In this document: positions 9,301 to 21,981 of the stretch, in pieces
How the letters are laid out: each line of letters opens with the position of its first letter
How positions within the stretch are numbered: position 1 is the stretch's first letter
NCBI RefSeq assembly: GCF_958979055.1
Contig: NC_084888.1
Coordinates: forward strand, 3,738,001 to 3,802,000
Direction: 5' to 3'
Length of the DNA: 64,000 nucleotides
DNA from: Alnus glutinosa
Lineage: Eukaryota > Streptophyta > Magnoliopsida > Fagales > Betulaceae
Position numbers and translations under genes: made by a program
Notes under the pieces: generated by a model
The model's database searches: none
Seen by the model: only the letters and a program-made list of their open reading frames with translations
Told to the model about the DNA's origin: nothing

Positions 9301-11596
9301 AAAGAATATTTAGTTCTGCACTACATTTTTAAAAGAAGAGAAACAAAAAAGAATAGAAGAAAACTTTAAAAGAATATTTAGTTATGCACTAGTTATATGT
9401 TAAACATGTAATGAGCCAATAAAAAGAATGTTAGAAAAACTCATAAAAACCTCGTTTTATGTTTTAGCATTCCTCACTAAATTAGAAGTTTACGTAAACT
9501 TTGGAGTTTTTGGCCGTCAGCATATCATTTACACTCAAGTAATTATTGGATAGATAGAGATTTTCAGTAATTTTGTTGCTTGAATTGCAATCAATTCAGA
9601 TAGCAAATGAGATAGAATTTTTATAGAGTTCACTTAATTGTATGAACAGGTTTAGAGCAGCTTTTTTGTTTGGACAAGTAAATTCTATAAATTAAAGTTA
9701 TCTCACATTTATTGTCCCGATATGATTGATTATTGGGATCCAGATTTGCAATTACATACCAAGATAAGTTGATTAGAAAAAAATTAGCAGGATAAGTTCT
9801 TAATTATTAGAGATCCCAAAGACTTAACTGCGGGGGCTAATGGAAAAGGTCGAACTCAGGATTAATTCCAGGATTCCACGGTAAGAAATCATGAGTTCGA
9901 GGAACTAGTAGATCAGCCCCTTAGGATTAAATTAAAATAAACCCAGAATTTAATTGGTGGTGGTCCATGGCATTATATATAGTATAAAAATTAAGCCTTT
10001 CACAATCTTCCCTCCGATCCTTGTACATTTTACTTAGCGCCTGCATCCACAATTGTGGAATCTCATTATTTCCTTAGTATGGGAAAAGAATCAATTGCAA
10101 TCCATTGGGTCGCTTCTTTAGCATTTTCTTTCTGAGGTAGGAACAACCGAAACTATTAGCAGATTATGCTGCTGCTAATTAATTGTTGAGTTAGACTTTT
10201 GTGGCCTCTAGCTAGCTACAAGTAGCTAGCATATCTAGTGTATAGTAGGAAATGAACCTTAGCTTCATTATTCATGAATCATGTTTCATACATAGACATC
10301 TAATTAATAGTATTAGGTTTAGGGATGATATATTAGTTTCTAATATTTTATGTTTCTTTTACTCACTATTATATTCCTTCATTAGAGAGAAAGATCATAA
10401 CCCTATAGCCAATTTCTGGTGTTAGAATCCTTTTAGCCAACTCAACATAAGTTTTTTTAATTGCACATATGTTGGTATAGTTTTCGATCGTCAGCTAATC
10501 GATCCTTGCAAAAGAGTATCGATTTCTGCAAAAGAGTAAGATTTATACAAAAGAGCTTATCGGAGCAAACATATAGGAAATAACTCTGACGTCTAAGTCA
10601 GTTATCACCTTAGATCGAGATGAACAAATACTGAATTTAGAGCACTTAGATGCTGAAGGGGCCCAAAAATAAAAGATTCTTGATACCTAGCTAGTCTTAA
10701 TGTTGTTTAAATAGATGTTGAGTGTACAACGTGGTTATCAAGGCTAGCTAATCCTCTTACTCCCCTAGATCCCATGACTAGGGGATGGCGCTGGTAGGGC
10801 CGAACGCCATGTGTCAACGAGTTGTGATGCTAAAGCCCTTAAAGTCAAGGGATTGATGAGACACGGGTCAAGTCGGAGCATTGTAGGCAGACATGTGCGC
10901 TACAATATCATACTATGATACCATTGAGTTTGAGTTGAGGTGCATTTATGATCTTTCAAAGCTTTGGTCACTTAATGATGGGATTCTAAAATCCGTTCTA
11001 TCCATCAAGATTGATGCAATGATTGCGGCAAGCGATCGAGTCCAATAATCCTCCATTAATGATGTTAGAATAATTTTAGCTAATTATTTGTAAATTTTTC
11101 TAGTTTAATTTGTTGGAACAAGTGCCTCATATTCTCTTTGGCATAATGGGTACTATGAGAGTATCAGTAAAGTAGCCAGTTTGCGGGTCCATATCTATCC
11201 GTACATTAGGGTTTTGTTATAAATATGTAGTTAATTTGAGAGAGACATTGATAATTGAGTGGTAGTTTAAAAGGGATATGTGTACTTTTTCCCAACTATT
11301 ATTATTATTATTATCAGATCAATTGGCAAGAAATGTCAACCATTGTGTAGATGACATACTATCTTATATTTAAATGAACCAGCTGTGTCACAAAGAATTC
11401 GGAATAATTAGACTGAAAGAAAACATAATGCTAAAATAAAATAAAGCGGAATAATAGAAAAGAGACAAGAAATTTTACGTGGTTCGGTTTATGACTTACG
11501 TCCACAGGATAAAGTCCAAAGGGTTACATTTTACTCTTATTTGTCTTGATGTTTTCACAATACAATAAACTCCTATTTATAGGGAGAAATGATTTT

Positions 11597-11746
11597 TGCA
11601 CATCACTTGTACATCTTTTATATATACATTACTTTTTAAAATTAACTATCGGATCTATAGGACCCACAAATATTCACATGTGGCTCATACAGATCCAATG
11701 GTTGATTTAGAAAAGTGATGTACAAAAGATATACAAGTGATGTGCA
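11597..11746. mobile_element. MITE-like foldback
   Basis: About 150 bp with near-perfect terminal inverted repeats of about 30 bp; the left begins tgcacatcacttgta and the right ends with its reverse complement. Target-site duplication not clear. Confidence 0.6.
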
Positions 11747-11938
11747 TGTAACATGTCTTATTTATAGGAGGGTTTGGGTAGATAAGTATGGTAATCAATC
11801 AATGTGATTTGATTACCATCAAATTTGCTACAAATAAATCAATCAAATCAATCAGATTTGATTGATTATAATTACAATATATTTCTCAAACCAAATCTCC
11901 CAATATATATATATATATATCGCGAGTATATTCTCTAA

Positions 11939-12357
11939 GAGCATTCTCAGCAGCTTTCCAACAATTTTTCCTAAATATAAGGAATAAAACTACTTTTTAC
12001 TTCCCTATAAAAAAATACCCCACATCAGTTTCTCTTCATTTTTCTCTATATCATTAAAATATTATTTTTTTACTTTTACTTTGATTAAAAGTAGGAAAAA
12101 GAAGATAAAGTAGGAGAAATGTAATATATTTTTTACCTTTACTTTAATTAAAAATAGGAAAGAAATAGTATATTTTGTGAATAAACAATTGAATGGGAAG
12201 TGAATAGTGCTTCACAATGCATTGGGAAGCACTATTCATTACCCAGGGAAACGAAAATTTTAGGAAAGCTGCTGTAGAGGGGTTTTCGTAACTTTTTTGA
12301 AATTTTTCTTAAAACTTAGAGAACAGACTCCCTTTAGAGAAGCTGATGTGAATACTC
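11939..12357. mobile_element. PIF/Harbinger-like MITE
   Basis: 419 bp bounded by TAA duplications (11936-11938, 12358-12360). The ends read GAGCATTCTCAGCAGCTT at the left and GAGTATTCACATCAGCTT as the reverse complement of the right. It resembles the ends of the element at 3126-4581, suggesting related families. No coding capacity. Confidence 0.7.
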
Positions 12358-12499
12358 TAACAAAAAGGACATACTAGGTCTATCATATATTGTTATGGGC
12401 TTAATTTCTCAAGCACATAACGGATAGAATAAGGGTAGTTCGAGGAACCCTAACGCCTTCCAAATCAACTCTAGCTAGAGTTGAATAATATTAAGAGTA

Positions 12500-12672
12500 A
12501 TGATTCACTACCACTCAAATATACAACTTTTCACCACCTTGTCTATATGGTAAGGTGGTCCCTCACCTTAATTTATTTTTAAAAAGTAAAAAAACTCAAA
12601 AAGTAGTAGGGGACCACCTTGCCACATAGGCAAGGTAGTGAAAAGTTGTATATTTGGGTGGCATTGAATCAT
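12500..12672. mobile_element. Stowaway-like MITE (long hairpin)
   Basis: About 173 bp able to fold into a long hairpin. The arms share atgattca ... atatacaacttttcacc and its reverse complement, with TA on each side as a possible target duplication (12498-12499, 12673-12674). Related sequence (atatacaacttttgacc) lies in the B2 MITE at 30374-30532. Confidence 0.7.
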
Positions 12673-15600
12673 TATTCTAATATTAATCTTTGCTTTGCTT
12701 AATTTTATTAATGAACTTATGGTGTCTTTAAATAGACACTTACAATGCATAGTAAAATTAAAAGACTAACTAGAATAAACCACTTCTAATGTTATCAATA
12801 ATGAAAACATATTATCTGTAACATTTAAATCATAATCTAATTCTAATTCTAATGTTATCAATAAAGATAACTTATTTTAAGTTATTCAAGTCTTAAACTC
12901 CTAATAAAATTATACATTCTTATTTTAAATTAAAAGAGTATTGCTATTACGAGACTTCTTCAGCCGCCACAGGACGTAGACCGTAACAATCATCTATGTT
13001 TTTTTAATTTGAAACTGTTATCACGGGTTCTGCCATCTGCCATCACGATAATAGAACCAAATATCATGGAAGGTGACACCCTAACAACCAACAATAACTA
13101 ATAAGCTAGGTAGGCTAGCTAGCTACGTAACACTCAGTGCAAGCGTGTCTCTGACTAGTGACTACGGCACCCATATATATATCCACATCCCAAGCATATA
13201 TATATATAACCTCTAATCGTCAACAAATTAGCTTGATTTTCCAGCTCGATCTGTAAAAATTTCGGTAAACATCGATTTATCCTGCTTCTTGTCCTCAAAT
13301 ACTACAACACAAAACTGACTAAACCTTTCAAATTTTCCAAACAATTGACATTAATCTTTTCTCTGTTGTCACAAAAGGAACACGGTCAACGGTCAAGGTG
13401 ATTGACTGGAATAAATGGATTAATCTATGATCACTTATATACCTACGAGTTTGATGGCGTCAAGAAACTCAGTTTGAATTTATTTCTTAGGGGACAACTT
13501 CTTTTAGTTTATATTTAACCTAATCCAATATTATTGTCTGTCGTCTTGAATTTATGGATCATATATATGGAAGTTGGAACTAATTAATTTCATACCCATG
13601 TGATTAAAAACTAATCAACGTACATGCATGTCCGAAGGAAGCTTCAAAGCAAATCGATCGCCGGCGTGAGGCGCGGCTGCTTATTGCAAAAGTACATTCG
13701 AATCTTATGGAAATTATAACCTAGAAAAAAAGTATCCCTGCATGGCCTATCAAACAATATGGTTAGCAAGGGACCACACACGAACCTATAGAGTACTAGA
13801 TTTAGCCTTTAGGTGTACTAACTTCAAGCACTGTGTTATTAGAAAGAAAAAAACGAAAAGAACTTCAAGCTCTGCACGTGTAGAGTTAATTACATTGACG
13901 GGCATATAGTGGAAACCAGCGCAAAGTACTCCTTCACATGCATAAATGTTAATTAACGTTTGCCCCAATTTGTCCTTCTCCCATTCGCATATATGCAACT
14001 ACTTGCGTTGCGGTCCATTTTGTACGAAGCGTGTGAAATTAAGCTGTGAGGTTGAAGAAGATGGAGCGTAGACTAGTTGGAGATCAGATCGACCATTTAG
14101 ATCATATGCATGCATGACGCAGGCGGGACACTTGTGCATACATGCATGGATATATATATGGCCTTTGGTCTCTTTAATTTGGGCAGATACCTAATAACTG
14201 AGGGGAAAAAACAATTTCCAAGCACCAGCTTTGGTTACTTAGATCGATATCAAAACTCCATATATATATTATTCATCGAAAAGAAAAAAAACTCCATATA
14301 TATTATGAAAAGAGAAGAAGAAGACAAAAAGAAGTAACAGTCTTAGGGGAACACCATCATTAGCAGGATGGAATTAACATTCTATGTATAATAAAAGTAC
14401 ATGAAATTGACAAGGAACCCTTCGATCTATATATATATACGGTGGCCGGTTTGTATAATTTAAGGTACAAACGCATGCAGGAGGCCAGGTGATCAGGTTC
14501 ATGCATCTCCATCTGGTGTTTCAAATTTGACGGCGCAACAGCCATATATGGCCATCTCTAATACGAGCACAAATTTCCCTCGTTTGCTTGACAATCTAAA
14601 AAGTCGTGGCCTGGCATCCGCGTGATTAATAGATTCGTACGTGAACGATTGTCTCCCACAAATTCCTGTTGGGCTGTCTGAATTGATGTTCATTTTTTGT
14701 AACACTTTTTTTTTTTTTTTTTTTTTTTCTTTTCTCAGAATACTGACATTGGATTCCCTAAATTTAGGGTTAACAAGTTAATTTTTCTAGTTTAGTTCAG
14801 ACTTTTCAAATGGTTAATTTTCAAAATGAAAGAATGGGAGAATATATCAAGAATGCTAGGAATACGTACGTAAAGATACGTATATATGTAGATTCCAATT
14901 TGAATACACTACTGATAATATTATGTACGTTTATCCAATTAGGGATTTTAGTACTTCGTTAATGAATTTTTTTTATTTTTTTATTTTTTATAATCGAGTG
15001 ATTAATGGAAGTAAATATTTTCACTATGATTGACGAGGGAATTTAAATATATATGTTCTTAAGTTCAATGCAAAAAATTAAAGTATATTAAAACTCATTT
15101 GGTAAGCTTCTGCAGATCTCTGTCTCTCTCTCAGACTAAAAGCAAGTTCTGATTTGCAACTTTATCAAGGTTTTGTCATTTCCATTTATCAAGGTATTAA
15201 CTTAAACATGTTCATGGCTAAAATTATTTTTCAATTATATTGACTTTCTCTTAATTAGTTTTTAGTTTTTTGATTTTTTTCTTTCCTTCTGCTTTCAATT
15301 CCTGCATAACGGAATAAAAAGCTTTTGAAGATTTTTCACACAAAGATTCCCCAAGATAATGCTCATTTCTACGTACAAGTACAGCTTTGCTTAGAAAGAT
15401 GATCATGACATCTGGTAATAATTAATGGTGACATTTTATCATTTATTCCATATTAGAATTTAATCCAATATTATGCAATATATATTCACGGCCTTGACAT
15501 ATTGCTCCTGTATCCGATTTGTAACACAAGAGAATCAAGTCATATAAATTTGCGTCAGTATTTTCAAGTTAATTACAAAATGGAACGGAACCAAGATATT

Positions 15601-16242
15601 TAATTATCTAGAGAAAATATTGGATATTATAATTCTTAAACAAAACCTCCTCTGTCCTCTTATAGGTTTGTCGCTATAAATATATGAAATAGGATATTCT
15701 TAATTTGGTGAATGATAATATCCTCCTCGCATTTTTTTACAGAAAAATATTAATTGGTAAAGATGATCAATCGTAATTGATATAATTACTGTCTAATATA
15801 GCATATATATATATATAGGACCCTAAATTTACATAGTAAACTGTAAATGGTCTGATATTTATGTTGTGTTCGCGTTGTATATATATCAAGATTTTTGGCA
15901 TTAATTAATAATAGATATTTTTAATTATTTTAAAAAATAAAATACTTTTTTTTTTTTGGTTCTAGCTTGTGACAAAATGATCAGGGACTAATTAAATATC
16001 TGAATTGGTATAGGGGCAAATTAACAAAAAAAGAAAAAGAAAAATATTAATAACATGTTTATCAAAATGATTTATTTCTTTTCCTTTTTCTTTTTTCTTT
16101 TTTTTTTTTTTTTTGAGAAAAGTTCTTACTTTTTTTTAATCTGTTATTTGTTTATACAAAATTATAAAGGCGCGCTTTTTTTTTTTTTGGTTACGGTGCT
16201 GTAATATTTTCATGAAGCAAGGAAAACTTTCAAATTAAACCA

Positions 16243-16279
<37 letters not shown>

Positions 16280-17761
16280 ATTAAAAAGGGTACGTAGAAG
16301 GTCAAGGGGCGATCAATTGTGGTCACTCTATTTGAATGTGATCATAGTAACACCTACCTACTGAAAACCAATGACATGAAAGGTCTAGACGGTGAGAAAC
16401 CTCAAATAGTACTCCTTCAAATCCGATTAATTAAGCCATAGCTTAATTTGACTCTATAAGAGCATTAATAAGATCCAAAATCGTTAACCCTAGTCAGACT
16501 TGTGCGAAAATTTTTATCGTCGATCGGCTTCGAATTAATTTTTACCCCAATGCGTGTCTATCCATTTGAGAGTTTTCAGACCACAAACTTAAAGAGCTTT
16601 AAGTTCATAGTTGTCTTCTAACGCATGCGCGGCGGATCTTTGGGGCCCCGGTCCTAGCTAGCTTGATCACAAAGTAGACCACGAAAATTGAAGCGTACTG
16701 AAGCATGAATAGTATTATAAGTTTTAAGCACATGGTTATCAGTCTGGTAAAATTAAGTAAATTATAAGCTACTTTGCTAACATGCACCTTTCGTGCATAG
16801 CAATAAGAGTCATGCCTTTCTCTCTCTCGATCTCTCTCTCAAAGTCAAAGTCATCCAACACTGCAGTGATCATCACCATCCAACACAGCCTAGCTAGCTA
16901 GTAATTAAAGATGCTTAATTTCGTTCCGTGGAATAAGAAGGTCGATAATTTATTGTTCAAATTATTCGTAATTTATGTATATAGATATTCATCTTTAATA
17001 AGAATCTACAAGCCTCTTTTCATGATTTAACGAACTAATTAATTCTTTGACGTCTTTCATGCACATTCAACATATATATATACCATTCACGTACCTACTA
17101 ATTAAGTTGTACTATACTTCTAATATTGTTATAGTTTGACATAATCTTTATAAATACATCATATTGTAATGCAATTAGAATAAAGTCAACATCTTACAAA
17201 AAATAAATAATAAATAAAGTCAACATAATTAAACTATCGCCCTATTAGGTATTATGAACGGCAAACATATATATATAAGCTCTAAGGCTTCTTTTTTTTT
17301 TTTTTTTTTTTTGGATTGAATAAGCTCTAAGGCTTACGTAAACCTTAAATCTCTAGCTTGGGTCTTTTTTCTCTCTCTTCCTAATTTAATTCTTATTTTT
17401 ATTTATTTTATATTTTAACGGCATTAATTTCTTATTTTGGAATATAGTTGAGCACTAGCTAGCTAGCTAGTAATTTCTTTATGTCCCCCCCCCCCCCCCC
17501 CCCCCTTACTTTTCATTTCTTTAGTTATATATACGTGTGAAGCAAGCATATATAGGTAGGAGGAAAATGTCTTTCTCTCGACTAAAAAAAATTAGTTTAT
17601 TAATTAATTTCTTTTCCTATTCTTGTGCACCATATATACTTGCACGTTGATGCCAGTCGGTCCATCTAATTAACTAATCACGGATTTCAATTTCAATTTG
17701 GTTGTCATTGATATCTTAATGCACGCATTTGTGACTAGACCAATTCTACGAGTAAAACGTC

Positions 17762-17868
17762 TTCGGTGGGTAACTCAATTGGCTTGAGATCACGTCTCAT
17801 GAAGCGGAAGTCATTAGTTCGAATTTCCCCTCCCTCTTCTTGTGTGGACATGTAAAAAATAAAAAAAT
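17762..17868 (+). mobile_element. tRNA-derived SINE, copy 2
   Basis: Duplicate of the SINE at 754-860 with the same flanking target-site duplication. It was carried along by the tandem duplication, not inserted independently. Confidence 0.9.
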
Positions 17869-18144
17869 AATTCTACAAGTAAAACGTCAACGTTTTGTTG
17901 CTTTCCGTATTGAATGATAAAGTTAATTAGTTATTTTATTTATTTGACCCCATATATATGTATGCAGATTTTTTACAAACGGTGAGGCTAATTAAGCAAA
18001 TCAAATCATAATACCAACACGTAGGGCAAAAATCCGAATATTGCGAGGTGTCAGGATATGCCTCACCGGACCAACATGAAACGTAAATCATGTCGTAACA
18101 AAATATATACCACAGGTTGAGGTTGAGCATCCAGGAAAAGGAGA

Positions 18145-18176
<32 letters not shown>

Positions 18177-18598
18177 CGACTCCCTAATTATATCTCTAAG
18201 ATCTTAAAGGATTATGAACTTATAATCTGTAATATGATCGATACATGATCGAGTTGATTCTATGGCAGTACTTATTACTAGCAAACCAGTGGCTTAACTT
18301 TTATGTTAAGGTTGACAATTTTTTACACAATTTTAAATTTAATAAGAATTTATAAATACAAAATTAGTGGATTAGGGTTGGGGCGTCTAACCCGTATAAT
18401 TAAATAGATCAAATTATAGTTGACCTTTATAGTTTTATATATACCCATGCTTCGACATAACCGGAACTTAACACGCGACATTTATGGCTGTCAATTTTTG
18501 ACACCACTCACAAATCTGACATGAATTCAACATAAAACTAGCTAGCTAGCGGGTTAAAATTGAAATATCTAACATATATAGTCTTATATTTATATCTT

Positions 18599-18713
18599 TT
18601 TTTTTATTTTTTTTATTTTAATATGTCCACACAAAAGGGGGAGGAAATATTTGAACTAGAGACTTCTGCTTCATGAGACGTGGCCCTAGCCGACTGAGTT
18701 ACCCCTTGTAGAC
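18599..18713 (-). mobile_element. tRNA-derived SINE, second member, copy 2
   Basis: Duplicate of the SINE at 1591-1705 in the second unit. Confidence 0.85.
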
Positions 18714-19068
18714 GTCTTATATATATTTATATCTTGACACAACTATACTTTTGTCTCTTTTTTTTTAGGATATGTAGCCTTTGTCATTAACGTTAAAGCA
18801 AGGAGGGTTTGTACAGCTGTGATCTATAGCTATATGTTAGGGTGATTTAAAGGAGCATGGGAATCTATCTATAAAAAAAATAAAGGAGCATGGGAATCTA
18901 TCTATAAACGTATATATCTTTATTTTGGAAGCGAATGTCATGATCGAGGCTTTTGAATCACTCGATCGATCTCTGATCCTCTAATGTCAAATGTTACACG
19001 GGTGTTGTAACTTGTAAGAGGCCATGATCATAGGCTTATATTTGATCCGATACATCGATCCCTAGCTA

Positions 19069-19110
<42 letters not shown>

Positions 19111-20131
19111 TTCTTGGTAGATGATATATCCTTGTCAAAAGGCACTAACCTCTCTCACACGGCTTAATTAGGTTATCTTCGTAGGCTATATTTGATTCGT
19201 GTTTAGGAATACTACTTGACCATGTAATTACCTTCTAGCTAGCCTTGAGCCTAGCTAGCTAGCCCTACTAGTGCCAGAACTTAGTCCATAATCCATATAT
19301 ATGCTAGCCGCCTAGCTAGCTAAATGTCTCAGCCGCTGGGCTTTTTCCCTATATACCCATTCTGTTACGTTTTTTCTGCTTCATTTTTGTTCCCTTCTGA
19401 CTTTAACTAATAAAAGACGTGATTCATGCCTGGAAACTTGATAATGGGTACAAGTTATGAACGAACCGAGTACGATTTAATAATGGACCTTGTCTATACA
19501 TCCCTTTCTTTCTAATTTTAATTACTTATATATATTATAAAAAAGAAAAAAAGAGAGACATTGATGTAAGAGAATGGACATATTAATTAATTGACTATAG
19601 TTTGTTAAAAAATAGGGCTGCCAAACCTAACCTTTTGTAGCAAATTGCTATTATAGACCAAGAGTCCTCCATCTCCAACCATACCGACAGAGCTCATATA
19701 TAGCTACCCACCAGTCCATGAAGCTAGCCCTAAAGTTTTATGGACCTTGTGAATCCTCCAATGAGTGGACAAATTAAAGTAGCTTACCGACTAAACCTAC
19801 CCTCAAGTTCTATGGTCTATCCAGTTTATGATCATATGATATAAGTATTATTGTATGAATGTATGATCATATGATTCATACAATCTAACAATTTATATGA
19901 TCTTAGTCTCTTAAAAGCAATCATATTATTGTCATTTTGGGTCACATATATCACATATGACCCATTTTTCATCGAATTTAACAAAAACTCCTAATAGAGG
20001 AGGTTAAGTGAAAGAACAAAGTAGTTTTTTTTTTTTTTTTTAGACATTTGAAGTTTTTAAACTTTAAAGGAGACATTATAATTTGGGAGTAAGTTTGAGA
20101 GCTAGCCTGAATCCCCCCTCCGGACTACTTA

Positions 20132-21587
20132 GAGCGTTCCTAGTGAGCTCTTCAAATTTTCTCCAAATTTTAGTTAAACAATTTATTTTTGTTATTTTAT
20201 CTATCACTTTTAAAAAGCTTCCTACATCAAAATCTTTAGATATTACTTTATTTTAAATAGATATTATTTTTTATTGATTTTGAGAGCAACCACTTTAACA
20301 ACTTTAACTTCCATGAAAAGTTGCTCCAAATGAGTAAAATAAACTTTATCCAGAAAAAGAGTATTCACAAAATAAATCTAACAACTTAAGCATGAACTGT
20401 CAATATTTTTTTTTTTTTTTTTTTTTGGGGTGAATTAAAAACTTCATATATCAAACACATAGAAATATTACATTCCAATTAAAACTGGATTCAAACACCT
20501 AGTCAGGGACAAATCCTCCGAATAGGCACCACTCAAGCCAACCTGCTAAAAGACAGCAAGAAAGCAACAAAACAGAATTATGCAGAAGCAAAACAAACTA
20601 CAAAAAGAACAACAGCAAACCAGTAACACTCTAACAAGCCTGGAGCCAACTCAAATCAGGGACATACCCCCCCTAGAAGAGACAAACAACACCAACTTGC
20701 TAAACAAGTAAAACAACTAAAAGACCGTAATATGCAGAAAATAAGACTGCAACTACACCAGCCTTTCTTGGATCAAATTATGCAGATTCCACCCATGGAC
20801 AATATTTCCTTCAATTAAAAAGAAAAAAGAAAAAAAAAATCAAAATCGGCGAATTTTAATCAAAATGTAAAGTTTTATTTTTTAACATGCAACCATCTCA
20901 AGCAACTAGTATCACTGTATTCAGCACCCAGATGTCAATAACCTAGAAAACAAAATTATGAAAAGAAAATGCAACATAAACAGGTAGAAGGTTAATTAAA
21001 GATAGTGAAGATCGACAAAGAACGTAACAGAATGCATAAATGAATAGAAACCCAGTATAGCCTACGTATTCAAACAAAAGTAAGGATGAGAAACACCCAA
21101 AGCTCAGAAATTAATTAACTTTTGCGTGCAAAACATCTCAATTAGAAAAACCCAACTTTTTAATTCATTCACAAACCCACACGCGCACATAGAAAGAGAG
21201 ACAATCGCGAGAGGGAGATGGAGAGATGCGTGAGAGTGAGGGAAAGAGAAACAGAGTGAGACGAGTGAGGAGGGAGAGAGAGATGAAACTAGAGATGTTG
21301 AAAGAGTTACCTGCTGTGAGTAGGGGATGGGGAAGGAAGTGAACGGGAGAGAAAAGTGAAGAAGGGGGGGAAAGAAAAGTGAAGAAGTGAAAAAGAGATG
21401 GGAATTGAAAGTGAAAATAATAAAAAATTGAATCGATCATTAAATTTGTAGGTCAAATTTGGAGTGAAATTTTGACAAGAACAAAGATAGAAATTATAGA
21501 GATCGAGTTTGTTGAAGTGGATTTTTTTGAATTTTTTTACCAAATTTTAGTGAAAAAATTGAAATGAAAAGCTTACGAGGAATGCTC
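20132..21587. mobile_element. PIF/Harbinger-like TIR element, copy 2
   Basis: Duplicate of the element at 3126-4581 with the same TTA duplication and terminal repeats. It contains the duplicate of the nested LINE-like fragment at about 20408-20799. Confidence 0.8.
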
Positions 21588-21940
21588 TTACAAATCTAAC
21601 CACAGGAGGTCATGAGATTATGTACTGCACTTTGCATCTCTCATCTCAGATTCCGTGTCATTTATCATCGTAGAGTGAGACCCTCAATTGAATGCAGATT
21701 ATAGTGGAAGATAATAATAACTACAATTGAATTGAATTGGTGACATATAATTCTGCATACCAACAAGAAGAAGAAAAAAAAGGAATGATGTATCGAACTC
21801 CATTTCAATTTAGATGAAGCCCATACACCTAAGTATATTTGATTTATTTGAGGGATGAACATAAGAAACATATTACATGGATGGGATTAAAGGACAACAT
21901 TTATTGAAACACCAATAGAAGGATAAGGTATATATATATA

Positions 21941-21962
21941 TCACAGCCGAAGATTAAGTCAA
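21941..21962 (-). pseudogene. Fossil of the zinc-finger gene 3' end, copy 2
   Basis: Same 22-bp remnant as at 4935-4956: the stop codon and C-terminal DLNLRL codons of the C2H2 gene with a 1-bp deletion, joined to the GH3 3' end. Confidence 0.85.
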
Positions 21963-21981
21963 AGAAAATGCCGTCATGTGG

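Larger units (their letters stand above)
11355..12985. mobile_element. B1-specific 1.6-kb transposon-rich insertion
   Basis: The flanks 11330-11354 and 12986-13080 are contiguous in B2 (near 28340-28395), so about 1.6 kb was gained in B1 or lost from B2. Its left part has a motif common in plant retroelement LTRs (acgtggttcggttt followed by tacgtccaca). Three smaller inverted-repeat elements lie inside. No coding frame was seen. Confidence 0.65.
1..17007. repeat. Tandem unit copy 1 (A1 - GH3 - B1)
   Basis: First of two full units of a direct tandem array with a period of about 17 kb. Positions 1-8552 match 17008-25558 with differences seen only in a poly-C run (20 versus 21), a TA microsatellite (41 versus 39 nt) and possibly other homopolymers. 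From 8553 on, the match to copy 2 becomes a diverged one with several copy-specific insertions. Block A1 (1-4956) has no credible gene; it holds two SINEs, a Harbinger-like element with a nested LINE end, a trace of Ty3/gypsy DNA and microsatellites. Block B1 (8553-17007) also has no credible gene. Confidence 0.93.
8553..17007. other. Intergenic block B1
   Basis: About 8.5 kb upstream of GH3 copy 1. No open frame looks like a gene. It contains a LINE fragment and CACTA-like terminus (8990-9340), a perfect hairpin (9164-9204), a 1.6-kb insertion absent from B2 (11355-12985), many A/T homopolymers and scattered tagctagc palindromes. The rest is diverged homology to 25559-32079. Confidence 0.8.
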
